Source of the DNA: Zobellia barbeyronii
Lineage (GTDB): Bacteria > Bacteroidota > Bacteroidia > Flavobacteriales > Flavobacteriaceae
DNA: 64,000 bases
Assembly: GCF_018603515.1 (NCBI RefSeq)
Contig: NZ_JACATN010000008.1
Location: forward strand, 1 to 64,000
Direction: 5' to 3'
A program made the translations under genes and the position numbers. Each line of letters starts with the position of its first letter. The stretch's first letter is position 1. Under the pieces are notes generated by a model, which did not search any database, was not told where the DNA came from, and worked only from the letters and a program-made list of their open reading frames with translations. Below, piece by piece: positions 6,084-14,381 of the stretch.

Positions 6084-9000
6084 TTATCTATAACTCTTCC
6101 TTTTATAGTATTGGTAAAGAAAGTCATAGACAATTGCTTCTTGTTCACGTTGCTTGGTTATAAACAAACGATTACATAACATGTGAATGTGGCTTCCCAC
6201 AATTTGATGATTTATCCCTTTATTCGTTTTAATATATTCAATAATGCGCGGAAGCACTTTTTCATTTTGTGCCGACCGTTCTTTGACCAACTCAACTAAT
6301 GGGTAGAACCGGTGGTTTTTGTTAGAAAGCTCTAGTATTTCGCAAATATCTTTTTCATTTTCTTTATAAACGGCGTTGACTTTTTTGTTTACAAATTTGT
6401 CTTTCTTGAATTCACTACCAAAGCCATCTTTTAGGCTTTTCATAATAGCTAATTTTTGAGCGTCATTAAGTTGAAAATCATCAAGATAATTGTCTATTGA
6501 TAAAAGAGAGAAAACCCAACGTATTTTTTCTCCTTCATCACCTTCTATCATATTCAAAAAGGCTAAAGTACAATCGCTGTCATTCTGAAATACAGTTTCC
6601 GTCTCTGACATTATTTCAAGACCGTAGCGCTCGAATTCTGGATGATAAGATTCTGTTTGAACTTTCCACACTGTCTTTGAATCTGTGAAAACCTTTATTT
6701 GTTTCTGTACTAGACTAAAAACTTTATGAATTTCTTTGTTTTTTGGAATTTTGAACCGAAGTCTTAAATGGTGGCCTTCTGTATCATTATAGCGTATAAA
6801 GAACCATTTTTCGCAAACCTTATCTTTTTTTAATTTTTCTACTAACGGAATTATAGCATCTTTTAAAACCTGCTCTGCCACAGATGGACCACAGTAGAAT
6901 TTAAAGTAAAGCCAATCAGATTTTGGAGGAAATTCTTTTGCCGGGGTAAAGTCTGTAGCAGCAACGGGAGAGCTTGATATTTCATCTTTACTGCCAAATG
7001 CAATGAATTCATTTGCATAGCCTTTTGTAGCAGATGTATCGGCCATTAAATATTCTTGTAGAATTACCCTCCTTTTATTTTTAATTAAAGAGAGAAATAC
7101 AGAACAACTTAGTTTTATTTTAAAATTAATAACAACCTCGTTGTCTCCTTCAACAAAAACAACTAGGTTGGGTAGTTTTTTATTTCTGACAAAATTTCTC
7201 ACATCATCTTCTGAAGGTCGTTTGTTGGATAGTAGAGCATCTATATCTTCCTTGCTTATATTCCACTGTGCTTTTGATAGAATACAGTTTTTATACTCTA
7301 ACCTTGGCAAAAAAGGAAATGACGCCGCCATTTCTCCCCAATCGAAAGCAAAACCGGAGCTGTACTGATTTTGTATATCGCAAAGGAAATTATATATGGG
7401 TAACGCCATAAAAGAATAATTATGGGCATTTCCTAATCTTGGAATCACCTCTTTCTTATGCTTTTTAGAGTATAGTATAACCTTGTCATGTTTTATTGTT
7501 ATATACAAATCAGTTAAATAGATTTGGTTTTCTTCAGGTAATGAAGATTTTGCCAGATATGGAATTTCATACTCACGTTGAAACTTTCGATGAAGAATAT
7601 TTCCTGTTCTGGCCTCAGGTAAGTGAATGATTTCTGCAATTAATTTATTGGGATGATTTCTTTGTTCAAGTTCACAAATTTCTTTTGAGATACTTAAAAT
7701 GTCATCATGTAAATAACCAAAACGGCCAATTAGATTGTTAGCAGACGGACCTGAAACTGATTTTAGCTCAATTTTTTCTTGTTCAGCTTCTCTAAAAAGA
7801 CTAAAAAGAACTGAAAAACTATCAGGATATATCTGACTATCCTCTTCAAAAGAATTAAGTTCTTTTGGTTTTATTTCAATTGAGGTGGAGTTAGTTTGGT
7901 AAGAGTCGAAAATTTTTTTTAGTAAAAAATCTTCGCGTTCACCATAGTTTATGACTTTGTTCTTTGCAGTATTTTTTGTTAAATGAATTGTGTTTAATAG
8001 GGGAGTTTTTGCTCCTGAAATATTCATGTAATTTATACCTGCATCTGGGTCTAATGTGCCAGAAAGAGGCATCATTTCGTGGCCGTAACGGCGTATATAT
8101 TCGGATTTAAAGTTTTTTAATTTTGCATTTTCATGATGGCTACTTAGCTTATTTAGAGCATGTATGCCATTTTGAAGTGTTTTTAATGTATTGTTATTTA
8201 AAGTGTTGCCTGATAAAGGTTTGTAAGTATCAATTTGAAATAATCTGTTCAGCTCAAGAGTATCTACACTTACTAGTGTTTTTATTTTTTGGAATAACTC
8301 TAAGTAATTGGGGATAGTTGTTGATGACTTCTGAAGATTTTTTAACCCTTGCTTTAAAAATGTAAGATTACTTCTAACAGATTTACCTTTTGGAAAATTA
8401 AAACGAGGTTCTCCAAAAATTTCAATTAAAGAATCTAGATAGTCGTTACCGGTAAGAGTTACATCTAGCTCACTAACCAAAAATTGCGCATCTATGATAC
8501 TTAAAACAAAATCTTCGGCTTCTTCAAATGAGATAGAGTCATCGGTTAATTGTTTGCACAATTCATTAACTGTTATTCCATTTTTGGCAGCTATTAATAT
8601 TTTATCTAAATACTCGTTAAATGCTACTTCTGCTAATCTGTGAAACCTTTTATTGTTGGCATAATAGAATTCAACATATCTAAAATTATCTAATATTTGG
8701 TACAAGGAGTTGTTAGGGTAGTAGCGTAACTTATTCCTTATGTCTGCTTCAGAATTGATTTGGTCATTTATCAATCCCAAAAAAAGCATATCATATCTAA
8801 TATTTTTCTCAAGAGTAGTTTTGTTTAATTCCAAATTGGTATTATCAGAAATGTCAACAAGGCCAACTGAGGCAAATAATCCAAAAGGGGTACATCTATT
8901 GCTGAATCTTGAGTAATATTTGTAAAGAGTTATCAATTGTTTCTCTGTAAGCTCGTCATTAAGTAAGCTTTGGAAATTTGGGGAAGCAATAAAAAGTGCT

Positions 9001-9116
9001 TCCTGTATTTTTGGGTCTACTAATTTCTTCCGAATTTTAACTTCAGTGATTTGATTTTCAGTAGATTCTAGTGGTGTTCTGAGTAAAACTTTTTTAAGAA
9101 AAGAAATATTTTGCAT
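6084..9116 (-). CDS. Full-length LanB-type lantibiotic dehydratase
   Basis: Class I LanB enzymes use glutamyl-tRNA to glutamylate Ser/Thr of a precursor peptide and then eliminate glutamate to give dehydro-amino acids. The N-terminal glutamylation domain carries the hallmark R-C-T-P-F-G-L-F (residues 74-81). The C-terminal elimination domain (from about residue 735) has W-L-Y-F-K-F-Y, then R-Y-N-D-T-E-G-H-H-L-R-L-R-F (about 770-785), and ends with H-I-H-M-L-C-N-R-L (976-984), matching the catalytic His region of NisB. At 1010 aa it is complete rather than split. No LanC cyclase, LanP or LanT of lantibiotic type is in the window. It is transcribed toward the C39 exporter cassette. Its substrate is not evident: B peptides (S28/C34) are candidates and A peptides are poor ones. 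Confidence 0.93.
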   Translation of the reverse strand: MQNISFLKKVLLRTPLESTENQITEVKIRKKLVDPKIQEALFIASPNFQSLLNDELTEKQLITLYKYYSRFSNRCTPFGLFASVGLVDISDNTNLELNKTTLEKNIRYDMLFLGLINDQINSEADIRNKLRYYPNNSLYQILDNFRYVEFYYANNKRFHRLAEVAFNEYLDKILIAAKNGITVNELCKQLTDDSISFEEAEDFVLSIIDAQFLVSELDVTLTGNDYLDSLIEIFGEPRFNFPKGKSVRSNLTFLKQGLKNLQKSSTTIPNYLELFQKIKTLVSVDTLELNRLFQIDTYKPLSGNTLNNNTLKTLQNGIHALNKLSSHHENAKLKNFKSEYIRRYGHEMMPLSGTLDPDAGINYMNISGAKTPLLNTIHLTKNTAKNKVINYGEREDFLLKKIFDSYQTNSTSIEIKPKELNSFEEDSQIYPDSFSVLFSLFREAEQEKIELKSVSGPSANNLIGRFGYLHDDILSISKEICELEQRNHPNKLIAEIIHLPEARTGNILHRKFQREYEIPYLAKSSLPEENQIYLTDLYITIKHDKVILYSKKHKKEVIPRLGNAHNYSFMALPIYNFLCDIQNQYSSGFAFDWGEMAASFPFLPRLEYKNCILSKAQWNISKEDIDALLSNKRPSEDDVRNFVRNKKLPNLVVFVEGDNEVVINFKIKLSCSVFLSLIKNKRRVILQEYLMADTSATKGYANEFIAFGSKDEISSSPVAATDFTPAKEFPPKSDWLYFKFYCGPSVAEQVLKDAIIPLVEKLKKDKVCEKWFFIRYNDTEGHHLRLRFKIPKNKEIHKVFSLVQKQIKVFTDSKTVWKVQTESYHPEFERYGLEIMSETETVFQNDSDCTLAFLNMIEGDEGEKIRWVFSLLSIDNYLDDFQLNDAQKLAIMKSLKDGFGSEFKKDKFVNKKVNAVYKENEKDICEILELSNKNHRFYPLVELVKERSAQNEKVLPRIIEYIKTNKGINHQIVGSHIHMLCNRLFITKQREQEAIVYDFLYQYYKRKSYR

Positions 9117-9276
9117 ATGTGTGTTCGATATGAGGGCTGTTAAAGTAATTTATATGTGTTTAAAACGCAACAGAATTTTTAACACTTCTGTATTATTAGA
9201 AAGAGTTTGAAAGGGTAAAAGTGAAATTGGAATACAACATGAAGTCGATGAAGTATTAAGAAGTTTCAAATTTAAC

Positions 9277-9284
9277 TACCTTTG
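9277..9284 (+). promoter_or_regulatory. -7 promoter element for yicC-gmk-nadD
   Basis: TACCTTTG matches the Bacteroidota -7 consensus TAnnTTTG and lies 20 bp before the yicC start. The -33 element is weak. Confidence 0.5.
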
Positions 9285-9303
9285 CCAAAATTCATAGCAA
9301 TTT

Positions 9304-10161
9304 ATGATTCAGTCCATGACCGGTTTCGGCAAGTACGTTATACAGCTTCCGACAAAAAAGATTACCGTAGAGCTCAAATCCCTAAACAGTAAAAGTCTAG
9401 ATTTAAACGCACGTATGCCTTCCGCATATCGTGAAAAAGAATTGGAACTTCGTAAGACTATCGCTAGTTCTTTAATGCGTGGTAAGGTTGATTTTGGTTT
9501 ATATTTAGAATTGACCAGCGGTGAAACTTCTACAGAGGTAAACGAGTCAGCGGTGAAGAACTACATGAAGCAATTAAAGAATATTGCTGATGGCGATGAT
9601 ATTAAGTTGCTAGATATGGCTCTTAGAATGCCGGATTCTTTAAAAACGGCACGAGAAGACATTGATGAGACCGAGTATGAGTCTATAAAGCTTGCACTTA
9701 CAGAGGCTTTGAAAGAGATTAATACGTTTCGTTCAGAAGAAGGTGAAGTACTTGAAAGAGACTTTATTGACCGCATTCAGAATTTACAGAGCTTGTTGGA
9801 GCAAGTGAAAACAATGGATCCCGACCGTCAGTCAGACGTTCGCGAACGATTGAACAAAGCCGTTAGCGACCTTAAGGCAGATGTTGATGCCAATCGTTTT
9901 GAACAAGAACTTATCTACTACCTAGAGAAGTATGATATTACTGAAGAAAAAGTTCGTTTGGCTAACCACCTCGGTTATTTTACTAGTACGTTAGAATCCG
10001 ATGATTCCAATGGTAAAAAACTTGCTTTTATTGCCCAGGAAATTGGCCGTGAGATCAATACAATAGGATCTAAAGCCAATTATGCGCCAATGCAGCAATT
10101 GGTTGTACAGATGAAAGACGAACTTGAAAAAATAAAAGAGCAAATGCTTAATGTGCTCTAA
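9304..10161 (+). CDS. yicC: YicC/YloC-family endoribonuclease
   Basis: This is a cytosolic endoribonuclease of the YicC family, linked in other bacteria to RNA turnover and stress survival. The N-terminus (M-I-Q-S-M-T-G-F-G) and the C-terminal segment (E-I-G-R-E-I-N-T-I-G-S-K-A) are family hallmarks. The length of 285 aa is normal. It lies 26 bp before gmk and the two probably form an operon with nadD, an arrangement common in Bacteroidota. Confidence 0.92.
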   Translation: MIQSMTGFGKYVIQLPTKKITVELKSLNSKSLDLNARMPSAYREKELELRKTIASSLMRGKVDFGLYLELTSGETSTEVNESAVKNYMKQLKNIADGDDIKLLDMALRMPDSLKTAREDIDETEYESIKLALTEALKEINTFRSEEGEVLERDFIDRIQNLQSLLEQVKTMDPDRQSDVRERLNKAVSDLKADVDANRFEQELIYYLEKYDITEEKVRLANHLGYFTSTLESDDSNGKKLAFIAQEIGREINTIGSKANYAPMQQLVVQMKDELEKIKEQMLNVL

Positions 10162-10187
10162 CGTATTCAACCAAACTAAACGAACTC

Positions 10188-10772
10188 ATGAAAGGCGGCA
10201 AACTAATTATATTTTCGGCACCCTCTGGAAGTGGTAAGACAACTATAGTACGTCATCTCCTAAAGCAAGAGGAGCTAAACCTTGCATTCTCTGTGTCTGC
10301 TACTTCAAGACCTAGAAGAGCTAAAGAAAAACAGGGAGAGCATTATTATTTCATGTCTATTTCCGCGTTCAAAAATCACATTAAACAAGATGATTTTCTA
10401 GAATGGGAAGAGGTATACCGCGATAATTTTTACGGTACTTTAAAAACTGAAATAGAACGACTTTGGTCTGAAGGTAAAAACGTGATTTTTGATATTGATG
10501 TAGCGGGTGGTCTGCGTATTAAACGAAAGTTCCCGGATAAGACCTTGGCTGTTTTTGTAAAGCCTCCAAGTGTTGATGAGTTGAAAATACGACTTAAGAA
10601 ACGTAGTACCGAAAGCGAAGATAAAATCAATATGCGTATTGCAAAAGCATCCGTAGAGTTAGCAACAGCGCCTCAATTTGATAAGGTGATAAAAAACTAT
10701 GATCTTGATACTGCTTTGGATGAAGCCCATACTTTAGTAGCGGAATTCGTTGGTGCTAAAAGGAAAGAATAG
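10188..10772 (+). CDS. gmk: Guanylate kinase
   Basis: This enzyme phosphorylates GMP to GDP with ATP in purine nucleotide salvage and synthesis. The P-loop S-A-P-S-G-S-G-K-T-T lies at about residues 9-18. The GMP-binding segment S-A-T-S-R-P-R-R-A-K-E and the Y-Y-F motif follow at about 37-55. The length of 194 aa is typical. It is the second gene of the yicC-gmk-nadD cluster. Confidence 0.97.
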   Translation: MKGGKLIIFSAPSGSGKTTIVRHLLKQEELNLAFSVSATSRPRRAKEKQGEHYYFMSISAFKNHIKQDDFLEWEEVYRDNFYGTLKTEIERLWSEGKNVIFDIDVAGGLRIKRKFPDKTLAVFVKPPSVDELKIRLKKRSTESEDKINMRIAKASVELATAPQFDKVIKNYDLDTALDEAHTLVAEFVGAKRKE

Positions 10773-10803
10773 TCCGCAGGGATAATCACATTTGTTTTAA
10801 CGC

Positions 10804-11388
10804 ATGAAAAAGGTAGGTCTCTATTTTGGTACGTTCAACCCTATACATATAGGGCATTTGGTCATCGCGAACCATATGGTAGAATTCTCCAATCTAGATG
10901 AGGTTTGGTTTGTAGTCACGCCTCAAAGTCCATTTAAAACTAAAAAGACCTTACTGGCCGACAATCATAGATATCAGATGGTGTATGAGGCTACTAAATA
11001 CTATCCTAAACTTAAACCCAGCAAAATAGAATTTGGCTTACCGCAGCCAAACTATACGGTAAATACATTAATTCACTTGCGTGAAAAATATGGTAACGCA
11101 CATGATTTTGCGCTAATCATGGGTGAGGATAATCTTAAGGGTTTCCATAAGTGGAAGAACTACGAGGTCATTTTAAGCGATTACAATCTTTATGTATACC
11201 CAAGAATTTCAGTAGGTGAAATTGAGCACCAGTTTAAGGGGCATGCTAAGATTCATAAGGTAGATGCTCCCATAATGGAAATCTCTTCCACCTTCATCCG
11301 TAAAAATCACAAGGAAGGTAAAAATATTAGACCGTTGCTTCCTGATTCGGTTTGGCAGTATATGGATGAAATGAATTTTTATAGATAG
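10804..11388 (+). CDS. nadD: Nicotinate-nucleotide adenylyltransferase
   Basis: This enzyme adenylates nicotinic acid mononucleotide to deamido-NAD in NAD synthesis. The nucleotidyltransferase motif G-T-F-N-P-I-H-I-G-H-L at residues 9-19 and the C-terminal I-S-S-T-F-I-R motif are both present. The length is 194 aa. It lies 31 bp after gmk and ends 1 bp from the stop of the convergent amidohydrolase gene. Confidence 0.96.
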   Translation: MKKVGLYFGTFNPIHIGHLVIANHMVEFSNLDEVWFVVTPQSPFKTKKTLLADNHRYQMVYEATKYYPKLKPSKIEFGLPQPNYTVNTLIHLREKYGNAHDFALIMGEDNLKGFHKWKNYEVILSDYNLYVYPRISVGEIEHQFKGHAKIHKVDAPIMEISSTFIRKNHKEGKNIRPLLPDSVWQYMDEMNFYR

Positions 11389-11389
11389 A

Positions 11390-12460
11390 CTATCGTTCTA
11401 ATAATCTTCTGCCATTCTCGTGGTATATCTTTTTCAAAGTCTCATCGCCTAAATCCAGTCCATTAAGAGGCCAATGGTATGAGAAATAATTCCAAGCATA
11501 GAAATGTTCGTCTGCACTTTCAAGGATTCTGAAAGTAGTTTGGTACATATCGGCTTCCATACCCATATCGGTTCCATATACCAACCGGTCTTTATATTTG
11601 TTAAAGAAAGCCTTGGTGCGTCTAGGGACCGGTGCAACCTCTGCGTAACGAGCAGATATATCAGCATATAAATTAGGGTGTTCATCCAGTAGTTTGCCTA
11701 AAATAGCTAGGTCGTGACTGGTATTCGCTAAGTGGCATGCTATAAAGGTGGTCTCCTTATTATTTCTGACTGCGTTTGATAAGGTGGTAAGCAATTCTTC
11801 ATGGGTAAGAACACCTTCTTTTGATGTGTCTAATTTCCAAGTATAGGCATTCATAAGTCCATCGTTCTTTTCATCCATGGGCAAGTACATCCAATAAGGG
11901 TCAGCAAGGTGGACGCTTATAGGCATGCCTAATTCGCCACACTTTTCTAAAAGTGGTTGTAAACGAGGGTCGTCCAAATGAAGACCAGGCGCTATAGATG
12001 GTTTTGAGTAGAAAAGTCCTAAACCTTTATCTCCTAATTCACCTACACCTCTTGCGCCTTTGGCAAAACATCTTTCAAGTTCTTTTACTGCTTTTTTTGA
12101 CCAACCTTTTTCATTGTATTCTGTGTAATCAAAACCACACCAAACCTCAATTTGGTCACCGTATTTGGAATACATATCATAAATACTATCAAATTGTTGG
12201 CCTGTTGAGTACGTGAGGATTATCGATTTCTCAATATTGTTCTCTTTCATAGTGGCAACCCATTCTTCCAATTCTTGTTCGGACTTGGCATCTGGGTGTG
12301 AGTGAAAGTCTATTACTGGATATTTAGCTCTTTTAACCAGGGTTTTTGGGGTGTTGTAAATGCTTTGAGGTCTATAATCTTTTAGAAGTAGGTTCTCTTG
12401 CGCAAATAAACAAGTGGTAAGCAATAGGAGGAGTAGAAGAGGTGGTAATTGTTTTCTCAT
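11390..12460 (-). CDS. Secreted amidohydrolase-family metal-dependent hydrolase
   Basis: This is a TIM-barrel hydrolase of the amidohydrolase-2 type. The start at 12460 is preferred over 12514 because it places a Sec signal peptide (M-R-K-Q-L-P plus a Leu-rich core ending F-A-Q) at the very N-terminus. Metal-site motifs seen are I-D-F-H-S-H-P-D near the start, a mid-protein S-V-H-L-A and I-A-C-H-L-A, and late Y-G-T-D-M-G-M. Its substrate is unknown. The neighbours on either side give no functional hint. Family assignment is firm. Confidence 0.85.
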   Translation of the reverse strand: MRKQLPPLLLLLLLTTCLFAQENLLLKDYRPQSIYNTPKTLVKRAKYPVIDFHSHPDAKSEQELEEWVATMKENNIEKSIILTYSTGQQFDSIYDMYSKYGDQIEVWCGFDYTEYNEKGWSKKAVKELERCFAKGARGVGELGDKGLGLFYSKPSIAPGLHLDDPRLQPLLEKCGELGMPISVHLADPYWMYLPMDEKNDGLMNAYTWKLDTSKEGVLTHEELLTTLSNAVRNNKETTFIACHLANTSHDLAILGKLLDEHPNLYADISARYAEVAPVPRRTKAFFNKYKDRLVYGTDMGMEADMYQTTFRILESADEHFYAWNYFSYHWPLNGLDLGDETLKKIYHENGRRLLER

Positions 12461-12652
12461 GTCCGGAAGTTTTAAAAGATATATTTGTGCATATTTCACG
12501 TGCAGAAAGGGCATAAAAAGCTACGGTCTTTCAGAAGCGAAATTAACCAATTAGTTTAATTGGGGGAAGATTCAATGTTTAAGTAGGAGTTATTTGAGGC
12601 GCTAGATTTGGAGGCAAGCACTGTAGGGTATAAAAAATAAGGAACGAAAAGG

Positions 12653-13066
12653 CTATTTATCTAACTGTTGTATGTTTTGTGTGGCCCATTCAAAAGCTTC
12701 ATCTAGCTCATGAAATACACCGATTGGTTTTTTTATAAACATTTTTTCTAGTGTTGCTATCATACGCCTATATTTATTTTCAGAAACAATGGCCATGCCC
12801 ATAAGGTTAGGGAACATATCTACTATTTCCTTATAACCCATTGGGTCCATTGAGTAAGAATTTTTTCTATTTGAAATATATATAAAAGGTATGGTTGCCC
12901 CATATACGCGCTTGATAGACGTAATAGGTCCAATAGAATCCTCTTTGCTTACATCAGCACCGTCGGCAAATTCACCAACTAAGAAGTTAGGATAAAACCA
13001 AAATTTAGCAAATCCAAAATCTTCCTCTGTCAGTAATTTAGACGTTGTGGGTAACGGTGTTTCCAT
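12653..13066 (-). CDS. SpoIIAA/STAS-like small protein
   Basis: This is a 137-aa soluble protein. The pattern F-W-F-Y-P-N-F-L-V-G-E-F followed by a modest alpha/beta sequence and a helix ending A-T-Q-N-I-Q-Q-L resembles the SpoIIAA-like or STAS-type proteins widespread in Flavobacteriaceae. No signal peptide or membrane segment is visible. It stands alone between the amidohydrolase and the CAP lipoprotein. Its function is unknown. Confidence 0.65.
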   Translation of the reverse strand: METPLPTTSKLLTEEDFGFAKFWFYPNFLVGEFADGADVSKEDSIGPITSIKRVYGATIPFIYISNRKNSYSMDPMGYKEIVDMFPNLMGMAIVSENKYRRMIATLEKMFIKKPIGVFHELDEAFEWATQNIQQLDK

Positions 13067-13177
13067 AGCATATCTTAGTGGTTAAGATACAATTTAAACT
13101 TATGAAAACCAGCAGATTGTTATAAAAGCAACAAAAAGAATTATTTATATATAGACTGATGAATAGCTATCCTTATC

Positions 13178-14131
13178 CTATTTGGTTGGGTCAAAAAGAG
13201 TTACGTTGTATTGAAATTGCTGAGGTTCTGAATTAACAAGAACATTATCTATGGAGATAGTATATGAGGTATCCTCGGTTAAGCTATTTGAATTTATTTC
13301 AGGTTGCCACACAATAGTGTTGTCTCCGTAGATAGCTGTAAGTTCCTCTATTTGTAAAGAAACGGAATTTCCATTCTCAGTTTTCATTGAAATTTTAGTT
13401 TCGGAGAAATCTGCGTTAGCGATGGAGAAAGACCATCTTGGGTAGGCTAGTCTTGCAGGTAGATATCCTGCTGGCGGCCATGCAACAAATTCCGGTGCAT
13501 CTGCCGGTGCACTCCCAGGATTTCCTAGTACCCAAAGGGCATTATACTGACTGGTATTGCCTATACCAATTTCTTGAAGTCTAGGCCATAATAACCACCT
13601 TCTATGACCTACGGGATAGTTTTCACTACCCTGGTCACGCATATACGAATCTATAGAGGCCGAATTTTTTGTTGATGTTAATAATGAATTAGCTGCGGCT
13701 TCTTTTCCTTCATTTGTAAAGCATTTCCATGTGTCGGGAGGAAAATGGTTCAAGGTTCCATTTGCATGCATCATAAGTGCTGCCTGCTGTGATTTGGCGC
13801 TTTTTGTAGCTTCTTCTTCAATAGTATTGTTTAAGCCTACCGCTTTACGGAAATACTGCAATCGCATCAAAATTTTATTTCTAATGAGTTCGGGAACAGT
13901 ACCAGGTTCACAGGTCTGTTCATTACCGGACCAAGCTACATCAGAGTTTGTGTTACTAGATGCTAAATAATAATCTTCATATAGCTGTTTGGCTGCATCT
14001 CTTGCACCAAGATCTAGATTGGTAGTTAGCTCTTCCTCTTCTTCCTGAAGGGATGAGCTACTCTCTTTACTGCATGATAAGAATAAGGCAAAACAGCACA
14101 CTGCGGGTGCTACGTAGTTTATAAAGCGCAT
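13178..14131 (-). CDS. CAP-domain lipoprotein
   Basis: The N-terminus ends in a lipobox (L-F-L-S-C at residues 16-20) followed by Lys, Glu and Ser, so it is exported and lipidated. The body is a CAP/SCP-like domain: L-I-R-N-K-I-L-M-R-L-Q-Y-F-R-K-A-V-G, then A-K-S-Q-Q-A-A-L-M-M-H-A, L-N-H-F-P-P and V-G-H-R-R-W-L-L-W-P. CAP proteins bind lipids or act as proteases in various systems; the role here is unknown. The length is 317 aa. Confidence 0.85.
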   Translation of the reverse strand: MRFINYVAPAVCCFALFLSCSKESSSSLQEEEEELTTNLDLGARDAAKQLYEDYYLASSNTNSDVAWSGNEQTCEPGTVPELIRNKILMRLQYFRKAVGLNNTIEEEATKSAKSQQAALMMHANGTLNHFPPDTWKCFTNEGKEAAANSLLTSTKNSASIDSYMRDQGSENYPVGHRRWLLWPRLQEIGIGNTSQYNALWVLGNPGSAPADAPEFVAWPPAGYLPARLAYPRWSFSIANADFSETKISMKTENGNSVSLQIEELTAIYGDNTIVWQPEINSNSLTEDTSYTISIDNVLVNSEPQQFQYNVTLFDPTK

Positions 14132-14310
14132 TAGATAAAGATTTGGGTATCTTTTACTAACGCCTAAATCTTTAGAAAGGTATTTTTTTTCGATGAAGTG
14201 CCAGTAGCACTAAAGCGACATGTTATTATGAAATACAGTAAATGCCAAATCTATATGTTGGAATTTGTGAGCTAGTCGTAAATATCACGAAGAAAAAAAA
14301 TGTCATGCAT

Positions 14311-14356
14311 AAAAAAAGTACCTCATCATAGTTGACTTTACTATGATGAGGTACTT
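14311..14356 (-). terminator. Strong terminator of the phosphate-uptake operon
   Basis: A perfect 17-bp stem (14316-14332 with 14340-14356) and a 7-nt loop are followed on the minus strand by a run of seven T. It lies 26 bp beyond the stop of the PiT gene. Confidence 0.85.
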
Positions 14357-14381
14357 ATAATTATTACTTAAAAGAAATTGA

